Part shown: positions 31,727 to 39,900 of the stretch, piece after piece
How the letters are laid out: each line of letters begins with the position of its first letter
Position numbering within the stretch: the stretch's first letter is position 1
NCBI GenBank assembly: GCA_002811645.1
Contig: PDIP01000070.1
Span: 16,379 to 59,583, forward strand
DNA length: 43,205 bases
Direction of reading: 5' to 3'
Source: Corallochytrium limacisporum
Lineage: Eukaryota > Opisthokonta
Translations under genes and position numbers: made by a program
Notes under the pieces: model-generated
Seen by the model: the letters and a program-made list of their open reading frames with translations, nothing else
The model's database searches: none
What the model was told of the DNA's origin: nothing

Positions 31727-32614
31727 ATGCCGAAGCGTGTACAAGAGTTCCAGAAGGGCGGTTTCCGTTTCCGCAAAAAAGCGAAGGCAAGTGGAGTGGA
31801 CGATGAAGTGGAGAATCGGATCCAAAATCCTGTTGCAAAACCTGTGACGTCCCGGCCTACAAGGCAACATGATGAAATCAAAGCAAAAGTAGAGCAGAGG
31901 GCTCGTGACCGGACCATTGTCCGTGAAAGGCGTGCATATAAACCCCTGCCCACCGGCACTGATTTCTATCGTGATATTGACCCAGCCATGACAAACTCAG
32001 CTCGGTTTGCCGAAGTAGTCTGCGAATGTCTTACCGCCGGCACCGACTACGCGTCCGCTACCCTTGACAGTGAACGTGCCAAGACTGACACACGTAAGAG
32101 CATCGAAATCATGAAAGAATTCATTCGCGAGCAGGGCTGGAGAGATGAAGAACCCAAAACAACAGTACCCAACCCTATGAACGTGGCAGCTGAGAAACGC
32201 ACAAGGGTTCTGCAGGAGAGTCTTGCTTTGGAGGAGAAGCATGCTCAAGAATGGGAAGAGATCGAGAAGGAGCTGGAAGAGATCCAGGATATTATTGCCA
32301 AGGGTCCCACTCCTGTTGAGATAACTGCCGAGGAAGCAAATGACGCTGTTAGTGATGATGAACGCCGGTACCTCGATACCATGCCCGATTACTATGACCT
32401 TGCTGCTGAAGTGAAGAACATTCCCAACAATCTGAAGGTGCAACTCATGGTGCTTGGCCAACGCATTGATCTCTGTCGCAAGGTCAGCAGCACCCTCGAA
32501 GAGAAGTGCGACACAGAAATGGACAGCATTGCCAACAGTCACTTCAATCGTCTGGCAACTACCAGCCCGAAGAACCTTATCCGTGGCCTCACAACTACTA
32601 CCACATCGTCATAA
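31727..32614 (+). CDS. DSN1/Mis13-like kinetochore protein (MIS12 complex)
   Basis: The product has 295 residues. The first 70 are basic (KRVQEFQKGGFRFRKKAK). An LPTGTDFYRDIDPAMTNSARF segment at 74-94 and PNPMN at 148-152, followed by a heptad-like helix LQESLALEEKHAQEWEEIEKELEEI (about 161-190), match the order seen in the Mis13/DSN1 family: peptide binding the kinetochore complex, PNPxN, then a coiled coil ending in a Trp. A second helical region follows at about 225-275, then a Ser/Thr tail. DSN1 is the MIS12-complex subunit linking centromere chromatin to the KNL1/NDC80 microtubule network. Sequence identity in this family is low, so the call is tentative; a spliceosomal or other coiled-coil protein is possible. 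The ATG is in context AAAATG. Upstream frame runs only through a TTG. Confidence 0.55.
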   Translation: MPKRVQEFQKGGFRFRKKAKASGVDDEVENRIQNPVAKPVTSRPTRQHDEIKAKVEQRARDRTIVRERRAYKPLPTGTDFYRDIDPAMTNSARFAEVVCECLTAGTDYASATLDSERAKTDTRKSIEIMKEFIREQGWRDEEPKTTVPNPMNVAAEKRTRVLQESLALEEKHAQEWEEIEKELEEIQDIIAKGPTPVEITAEEANDAVSDDERRYLDTMPDYYDLAAEVKNIPNNLKVQLMVLGQRIDLCRKVSSTLEEKCDTEMDSIANSHFNRLATTSPKNLIRGLTTTTTSS

Positions 32615-32741
32615 ATACAGTACGGTAGTACAACTCTTTTAATTAGAAACGATGCTTAGAAATTTTCTTGTATGATTACTCTATTGTCAATACTATTCTA
32701 TGTTTAGCATATCTCTGCTGTAGTTTGCCTTACTATCAGAT

Positions 32742-33125
32742 TCAGAAGTTCTTGTAGCTCTGGCCTTTATTCCAGGTGAACCCAATTCCTGGAGTAGGCG
32801 GTAGGGCCTCCATTAGTGAAGCAGAGTCCGCATCTGGAGACTGAAGCAGATTTTGCTGGCCGTCTTTGTTTGTGTACACGACCGGAGGTTCAATAGCACG
32901 ACGGTCATCCCGCTTAAAATACTCGTTTTGAGAAAGTTTGTGTGCAACGCCCGGCTTAATGTTTGGCCGGGGAATGGTTCGTGGGGACAAGTCCCTAGGG
33001 TACCGCATAGCATCCTTCCATTTCTTATTGTTCAGATCAAAAATCTGTGACAGGAACCCCGCCTTATTTTTCTGATTGATATTGTAGCGTCCAAGGGACT
33101 CCATGAACCGTTTGCTGGCCGACAT
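32742..33125 (-). CDS. NDUFA7: NADH dehydrogenase 1 alpha subcomplex subunit 7 (complex I B14.5a)
   Basis: The product has 127 residues, close to the 113 of the human protein. The segment KPGVAHKLSQNEYFKRDDRRAIEPP (residues 58-81) is the diagnostic block of NDUFA7 and aligns with the [21 protein letters not shown]-type segment of animals. The protein is an accessory subunit of mitochondrial respiratory complex I. There is no cleavable-looking presequence, as in other NDUFA7 proteins. The C-terminus LPPTPGIGFTWNKGQSYKNF is divergent. The gene is convergent with the DSN1-like gene, 127 bp apart, and divergent from TSG101. The start at 33125 is the only ATG that gives the full block. Confidence 0.85.
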   Translation of the reverse strand: MSASKRFMESLGRYNINQKNKAGFLSQIFDLNNKKWKDAMRYPRDLSPRTIPRPNIKPGVAHKLSQNEYFKRDDRRAIEPPVVYTNKDGQQNLLQSPDADSASLMEALPPTPGIGFTWNKGQSYKNF

Positions 33126-34163
33126 TCTGCCTGTGTATTCAAATCCAAGTGAGGAATATTTGTTCCCTTAACCAATTCCTGTTGAACACAGCCATGGATG
33201 TCATGAATGGAGCATGTCTGTTTTCATACGTTTTGATCCAACAACGTTCAATGACAACTGAGGACGGAAAGGAAATACGATCCGAGGTCTCATGGGTCTG
33301 CTTGAAGGGGCCGCCCACTGGTCCCCACAGGGCACACAGCAAGGACAATTACTCTCACTATCGACTCTCCCTCCATCCCGGCCTTGGCTCGCTAAAGACC
33401 GTGTTGTTTATGCCTCCCCACTCACTGTCTCGCCTCTCGTTCGCGTTTTGTGGCTCCCTCAAATTCAAATATGGTCCGTATATATATATATATTTCATTG
33501 GCCTAAATTGTTCGTCACCACCCCGCCGTCCGCGATCCCCTCCGCTGGCGACAGGGACCGAGCGAAGCTACAGCTGGGGAAGCAGTACAAATTGCATGGA
33601 AAGCCCCTTGGGGTGACGGGGGTCGGGGAAACGGGAAAATTTTCTGATGCTGAAGCGTCCGGCCGATGATATGGCCGCCTTGGCGATATATTGAAAATAA
33701 AGAGAGATTATCTGTCTCTACAACAATAACAGTGGGGAGATGAATTAAGCGTATCGACGCGCGTATTCCTGCATTGTGGTACGAGTGTGTGTATGGCTTG
33801 GATGAAAGGCGGAAGTGTTTCGTCTTACAATTCGCCGAATCTCGTGTTCTCTGTCTTTTCCAGTTTTGTGACCAGTTTGCCTAGCATTATGCTTTGTATA
33901 CAAATGGACTTCGGTATCTAATTCTCTTCTTGGTGGTATTTGGGATCGCCAATAGTGTAATATACCCAAGATCAGATTTAGACAATAGACAACTGGCACT
34001 GGTGATATCAGCCATCGTATTGCATTGCATGACTGTCTTGGAATCATTGGCACAAAGACCGTTCGATATACTAGGTGAGTACAGAAAATGTGAGTTAGTT
34101 TACCCACCACTAAACTAAAAGGGCCCAGATAAATTGGAAGAAGAGGTCCGATAACAGATAAAG
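33126..34163. promoter_or_regulatory. Divergent region between NDUFA7 and TSG101, with leader exon signals
   Basis: This 1-kb gap has no convincing protein gene. It holds a (TA)7 microsatellite at 33479-33492 and an AATAAA on the + strand near 33697, which might end a small transcript. On the + strand, TCTTTTCCAG ends near 33862 and a GGTGAGT donor sits at 34075. A DACTAAAC-like branch point and a TCCGATAACAG acceptor end at 34157. The 83-base interval 34075-34157 fits a leader intron of TSG101. The 74-codon open frame at 33894-34118 starts with TTG and is not called. Confidence 0.45.
34075..34157 (+). other. Predicted 5'-leader intron of TSG101 (83 bases)
   Basis: The donor CTAG/GTGAGT, a CCACTAAAC branch-like motif, and the acceptor GATAACAG/ATAAAG end six bases before the TSG101 ATG. 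All parts match eukaryotic splice consensus. No transcript confirms it. Confidence 0.5.
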
Positions 34164-35357
34164 ATGGATCAGTGGTTGGGCGATGTGTGCGGCCACTATC
34201 AGTACCAGCATGGCGAACGCGTGCGTGGCGATATTCGGGCATTACTGAGCAGATATAATACTTTGAGGCCCAAGGTCAACGAATTCACACATCACAACGG
34301 ACAGACGGCCAGATTGTTATGCTTGTATGGCACCATTCCCATCGTGTTCAGGTCCACGGTATACAACATTCCTGTAAATTTGTGGCTTCCAACATACTAT
34401 CCAGCGGGTCCTCCGTTTGCCTATGTCGTGCCGCAGCAGGAGATGGTCATTAAGGCAGGCCCAAATGTGACCCCAGAAGGTCTGGTGACCATTGGATACC
34501 TCAATCAGTGGCAGCCACACTCCGGAAATCTGGTGAACATGGTAGACGTAATGTGTGCTGCGTTTGGAAAGGAACCTCCATTGTACAAAAAGCCTGCCGC
34601 TCGGACCTCAAATTCTAGCCAGCACAACGCACCTTATAGACCACCGCCCCCAACTAACATGGGAGCATCGGGGCAACCACAGCGACCGATGCCACCGCTC
34701 AATGCGGGAGGCTATGGTAGCACGTACGGCACAGGAAGCGCTGTTGGAGGAGTCGCGGAGATGGACGACTACATGCACAAGACGGACAGCGCGGAGACAT
34801 TGGAAGAGGTTAAGCGGGAGTCTGTAAAGAGTCTGGCATTGGACAAAATGCGCCGTTTCATCAAGCAATATAACCAGCATGCTAAGCGCGAGCTTGACGA
34901 TTTATTTGGCACCATGGGTCTGCTCAAGAACAGCAGAGGAGAGATTGATCGTCTTTTGCAAGAAATGGCGAACGAGAAGAGCCAGTTGGAATTCTCTATA
35001 TCTAGTCTGCAGGGCAACATCACAAAGCTTAAGCAGACCGTGGAGGATACCAAGGACAAAGCAGCAGTGGACATTTCTGTGGACGATCTCATTGTCGCAC
35101 CGTATCCGCTTTACCAGCAGATGCTGGATCTGACTGCCGAGGACCATGCCATTCAAGACGCAATCTACTACCTTTCCAGAGCATTGAATCACGGCAACAT
35201 TGAGTTGCCTGTGTACCTAAAGCAGGTCCGCAACCTTGCTCGCCGACAGTTCATGAAGCGTGCCCTGCTCAAGAAGTGCCGCCAGCAAGCCGGTCTGAAG
35301 GACAATCTGGTCGGTGCGCCCACGGCTCACGAGCCTATCTACGAGGCCATCCATTGA
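34164..35357 (+). CDS. TSG101: TSG101/Vps23, ESCRT-I subunit
   Basis: The product has 397 residues, against 390 in human TSG101. The N-terminal UEV domain (about 1-145) holds LYGTIPIVFRSTVYNIPVNLWLP and YLNQWQPHSGNLVNMVDVMCAAFGKEPP, and as in all UEVs the E2 active-site Cys is absent. A Pro-rich linker (about 150-205) follows, then a coiled coil (about 215-315). The C-terminal steadiness box (about 325-390) reads VAPYPLYQQMLDLTAEDHAIQDAIYYLSRAL...IELPVYLKQVRNLARRQFMKRALLKKC. The protein binds ubiquitinated cargo and PTAP-type motifs, and sorts cargo into multivesicular bodies; it also acts in cytokinesis. An ATTAAA lies about 43 bases after the stop, at 35400-35405. It is followed in tandem by the TMEM70-like gene. 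Confidence 0.93.
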   Translation: MDQWLGDVCGHYQYQHGERVRGDIRALLSRYNTLRPKVNEFTHHNGQTARLLCLYGTIPIVFRSTVYNIPVNLWLPTYYPAGPPFAYVVPQQEMVIKAGPNVTPEGLVTIGYLNQWQPHSGNLVNMVDVMCAAFGKEPPLYKKPAARTSNSSQHNAPYRPPPPTNMGASGQPQRPMPPLNAGGYGSTYGTGSAVGGVAEMDDYMHKTDSAETLEEVKRESVKSLALDKMRRFIKQYNQHAKRELDDLFGTMGLLKNSRGEIDRLLQEMANEKSQLEFSISSLQGNITKLKQTVEDTKDKAAVDISVDDLIVAPYPLYQQMLDLTAEDHAIQDAIYYLSRALNHGNIELPVYLKQVRNLARRQFMKRALLKKCRQQAGLKDNLVGAPTAHEPIYEAIH

Positions 35358-35755
35358 AGCATATTGCAATGTGACCTTGAAATCATTTTATTTTGTACCA
35401 TTAAATCCGTATTCAATTTTAGCTCATCAAGACTCTCAATGGCTCCGATCCATCTTGCACAGGCCCGGTACTCCACTCCCCCCCCACAGCACCTGCCTCT
35501 TTCTTTCACTTGGAGGGGGCGCAGCCTTTTCGCGCTCACGGACTGTCGCGTGGGCCACTGTACAACTACGACAGCATTTTCATTTGTTTGACAGTGAACG
35601 CTACGCTAATACATCGAAATTTCGAAACAAATGTAGTTTTACAGCAAAGGTATCTGATCTGATAGGTGAGTCTCTATTTATGACGCATGTAGTGCCAGGT
35701 ATGTTCATATTAACGTTAAAGAAAGAAACTGTAATATATTTCTATTGCGGGTACA
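35358..35755. other. Gap between TSG101 and the TMEM70-like gene
   Basis: 398 bp between tandem genes, the only tandem pair in the cluster. It holds the TSG101 ATTAAA signal at 35400-35405 and presumably the TMEM70-like promoter. A C-run and a pyrimidine-rich patch lie near 35470-35520. The open frame over this gap is a chance extension. Confidence 0.5.
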
Positions 35756-36850
35756 ATGAGCTCAACTCTGACCTTGCGCGTGGTACGCGGCCATGTTGCA
35801 CGAGCTTTTCGGACTTCGACAGGTAAGTAATTTTGTTTGCACATAAGCGCGGACCACGGATCTTGAATTAGGCTGGGGAAAATAACAGTTGTGGTGTTAG
35901 TACTATGATGATAATCTGTTTAGTGGGTCAGTCTTAAGGGAAGTGTCTGGTAGGACCCAAAGCGCCAGTGAAGCGAGTCGTGTGACGTTCTTTCGTCTCC
36001 GTCAGAAAGGTGCGCCCTGCTGGCCGGGATCGACTATGAACCGATCCGTTATTCCTTTTCTGGGTCGAGCTGTAGGGAGAACCTACCTGCCAGCCTACCT
36101 ATCCATGTGGATGTCCGACGCACGCGTCTGAGCTATACCAAACTGTCCTCGTTTTTAAGTTCCAAAGTCTTTATCAACCTTTTCTTTGTCATTTGCAGCA
36201 GGACTAACCGTACTTTCTCACTGTTCTTATTTTTTGTTGACTATGCCCCAGTCAATGGTGCAAGGCCCTCTCGGATCATTCTGAATCGAACCTTCACAAC
36301 ATCTGGAAAGCAACTGGCGGGTACCACCATAGATGACAAGGACGAGGGAGCCGTTCGATATGAGACTGTTTACGAATCAAAGGTGAGCCAAGCACTGCGT
36401 ACGATCAAGATCATATCCTTCACTTCATGCCTCGCCTCGATTACTGCAGGCCCCGTGATTGCCATCTACGGCAACCAAAGCATCAGCATGAACGGACGGC
36501 TTGCTATTGGCGCCATCATTGCGACGATGGGCATCTTCACGACAGCCTCATTACATTCATTTGCTAAAGGCTACGTGACGAAGCTGGAGTACGACGAGGA
36601 AAACCAGAAGCTACGGGTGAGCAAAGTCGGACTCATGGGCCAGGTGCTCGAGTCGACGGTGTCGCTGGACGATGTCGGACCAATTCGAAGCGTGCACCCT
36701 TACCTCAATGTGCGCATGGGTAACCAAGACCTGTACGTTCCCCGGGACCAAATTAAACACCCTGATTTGCTCAAGGCTTTCTTCAACGCCGAAGTTGACG
36801 ATGTGCTGGAAGAACTGCGCAAGGAGCAGCCCCAGGAACGAGGTTCGTGA
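35756..36850 (+). CDS. TMEM70-like mitochondrial inner-membrane protein, two exons
   Basis: I read this as two exons: 35756-35822 and 36252-36850, 666 bases including the stop, or 221 residues. The first exon gives MSSTLTLRVVRGHVARAFRTST, an Arg/Ser/Thr-rich presequence, and ends in CAG/GTAAGT. The acceptor TATGCCCCAG/TCAATGG sits after a strong pyrimidine tract, and phase 1 joins phase 1. The mature part has two membrane segments (about 75-97 and 106-128) and the LHSFAKGYVTKLEYDEE motif that follows the hairpin in TMEM70/TMEM186 proteins. TMEM70 helps assemble ATP synthase c-ring and complex I; an assembly role here is inferred. Without the first exon, the second frame has no ATG start upstream. 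An alternative acceptor at 36005 is also in frame and would add about 82 residues. Confidence 0.75.
35823..36251 (+). other. Predicted intron of the TMEM70-like gene
   Basis: GTAAGT donor at 35823, CCCAG acceptor at 36251, with a T/C-rich tract before the acceptor. It is the one intron in the cluster that interrupts a coding frame in my reading. An alternative acceptor, TCTCCGTCAG at 36005, cannot be ruled out. Confidence 0.6.
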
Positions 36851-36965
36851 ATAGGACTTGGGCCGTACCAATAACATTAGATAAAGAAACATAACAAATT
36901 TCCGAACTTGATTACTTTATGAACAATCTTCAATGCCAATATGCTGTGTATTGTCGACGGGCTTT

Positions 36966-39900
36966 CTACAGGTCCATCTGGAAATCTGGATCGTTGAAGA
37001 GAGTCATGTCCATGTCGCCCATGTCGCCTTCGCCCAGATTGGCCAGGTCTCCCAGCATGTCGGCATCGACGCCGGCCTCACTGGGGCGTGCAGACTGCGG
37101 GTTACCACCACCTAGGTCCGCAGGCGGGTTGCCAAGGTCCGGAATATCGTCCGGGTTGAAATCACCCGGGAAAGCCTGGTCCAGACCTGGCAGATTGTCC
37201 AGGCCGCCGCCTCCTCCGAAGCCTCCCGAGCCCTTCTCCTTGTCATTATCATTGCCGTTGCCATTTGCACCAGCCGGCTGCTGCGCCGGTACAGGCGCCT
37301 GCGGTGGTTGTTGGGGAGGCACTGCTGCAATCGCTGCGGAGGCTGCCGCTGCCGCTGCTGCTGCCTTCTGCTGTGCTTCAAGCTGCTTCTGGCGCTGTTG
37401 GTTCATTGCCGCCTGCTGGGCAGCCGCCGCCTGCTGTTGTGCGAGGGCAGCCTGCTGCTGCTGCTGCTTCTGCTGTTGCAGCGCAAGCATTTGCTGCTGC
37501 TGGGCTGCCGCGTTCTGTTGAGCTGCTGCAGCCTGCTGTTGTTGAAGAGCCGCACGCCGACGAGCAATCTCTGCCGGTGACATTTGGCCAGGACCCATAG
37601 GGCCCAGGGCGGTGGGACGCATGGCACCCATCGCTCCTGGTCCGCGGGGACCACCGAGGCCACCAGCACCGGCTTGGCCGGCCGCTTGCTGCTGCTGCTG
37701 TTGTTGCTGCTGCTGACGCTGGTACCGCACCAACACTTCCTGTAGCTTTGCGCGGACCACGTGTGGGTTATTGTTAAGATCCTCTTTCAGTTCAGGGTAT
37801 TGCTGGGTGATGATGATGCGCATCTGAGGTGTCTTCTGGATGAGTGCTGCAATCTGTCGGCTGATCTGGCGCGCGAGGTTGGCCTTCTCTTCCCCACCCA
37901 TCTGTGGACCACCGGCACCTGGCATGCCCGGACGCGGACCACCAGGACCACCCGGCACGCCCTGCGGTCGTGGTGGGCCACCAAGAGCGCCCAAGCCGGC
38001 CGGTTTCGGTTGCTCGCTGCTGCCGACCGCACCCGCACCGGCAGCACCGCCGGCGGCTCCCTGTTGAATCGGGGGCATGCCAGCAGTAAGATGCTTCAGG
38101 TATTCTTTACCATTCCGCTTCAGAGCCTGGTAAAGCGAGTTACGTAAGACGGTTTCCATGTTCTCCTGCATACCCTTGCCATTCTGAGTGCTAAGCTCCA
38201 TGGCTTCTTTCTTCAGGTGCTCCTTCTCCGGCGCGCTGAGGGATTGCAAATGCTTTGAGAGCAGAAAAGCGCGCTGCTGTGGAGGGAAAGATGATGGTCC
38301 GGGGGTTCCGGCATCATTGCCGGCACCACCTGCAGCACCTGCTCCAGCGGTGCCAGCTGCGCCAGCCGCGGCCGCTGCAGTGCGCTGCTGCGCAAGGAGG
38401 CGCTGCTGCAATTCGGCAGCAGTGTTCGCACCACCAGCCCCACCGGGAACTCCCAAGCCGGCTTTCATCGCTCCTGGGCCCGCAGCACCTGCAGCACCGG
38501 CGCCTTGCTGACCAGCCACACCACCGCCTCCAGCCAGTTGAATGTTGCTCTGACTCAAGCGTTCGACAATGTGCTTTTTGACCTTAGCAATAAAGGCGAC
38601 TACTTCACCGGGGCTTTCCGTCCTGGCGCGACCGATGATATTCTGGGCGATCTTCTTAAAGTCCTCTATGCTCAAGAGGTCCAGTTCTTCTTCCCGGAGG
38701 ATCTTGACTACTTCTTGCTCTACCTGACCTTGCGCCCGTCCCTTTTGGAGACGAGTGGTGTACTGGATCACGTGCATGTCATCAATGGAACGACCTGTGC
38801 GTGCCAGCACGGCCCTGGCACGTGTGAAGGCTTGTAGTCCGGGCTGAGTTAGAGTGATCGTGGGCTGACCACCCGGGCCCGTCCCGGGGCCTCCCGGCCT
38901 CGCACCTGCGGCGGCGCCGAGAGCTCCACCTAACCCGAGGCTGGCCAGGCCGGCCGGACCACCAGCGGCCGCGGGACTAGGACGCTGTTGGTTCGCCGCG
39001 GCCGCTACTGCGGCACCTGGACCACCTACAGCTACCTGGGGCTGGCCTGGCTTGGCGCCGGTGAGCAAAGAGTTCTGCTTCTGCACAAGATTCGTGAACT
39101 CTGACGGCACTGGGTCGCCCTGGGACCCGACGTAGACGAGCGCCAGGTTGAGCTTGCCGCCCTTGTCGTAAATATAGGAGCGCAGCTTCGGGTTCGGATC
39201 CGCCACTTCGCACAAATGATTTCGGAGACTTTCAAGATGAACATTGATAGTGGCCGGCGGGATGGCGACGCCAACGGCCTTGCCAGCCTCCACAGTGAGC
39301 ATAATCTTGCGAATGCCGAGCTTGCGATCAAACTCTTCTGCACCTGCCCGGTTGTCTACGCGCCGTGTCCGGCTGATCTGAAGCTTCTTCGGAACCATAC
39401 TTTCAAGATGCTGCTGCTCCATCGCACCGGAGTTCTCACCACTGAATACCAGCTGTACTGGCAGTGTAATGACCTTATCACCGGGCACAACCAGGATGCG
39501 CTGCAGTACGGCTGATGGCACACCACCTGCGCCGGGCATGCCTACTTTCGCCGCCTGCTGGGCAGCTGCGGCCTGCTGCTGCTGCTGTTGCAACGCAGCC
39601 TGTCGAGCCTGGGCCTGGGCCTGGGCTTGAGCCTGGGCTTGAGCCTGGGCTTGCGCTTGGGCCTGAGCTTGGGCCTGAGCTTGGGCCTGGGCCTGGGCCT
39701 GCGCCTGGGCTTGAGCCTGAGCTTGACCCTGGAGCGAGCTCTGAGCACCTGCAGTCAGACCGGCAAGGCCTCCTGGAGCCGGACTTAGGCCTGCTTTGAC
39801 TGACCCAGGTGTCGGAGCCTGTGCTTGCGGGGTGGCACCTCCAGCAATACCAGCAGTGCTGGATCCCTGCTGCTTCAGCAAGCGCATAATCTCGTCGTAT

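Noticed and set aside
33894-34118. 74-codon hydrophobic frame upstream of TSG101
   Set aside because: Starts with TTG, contains a splice donor, no family match; better explained as leader.
36036-36131. MNRSVIPF-type Arg-rich peptide as an alternative presequence exon
   Set aside because: Plausible composition, but no good donor gives the right phase for the conserved frame.
36107-36850. Single-exon frame with a GTG start for the TMEM70-like protein
   Set aside because: GTG is not a normal eukaryotic start; the leading residues look like intron translation, and the upstream exon at 35756 fits better.
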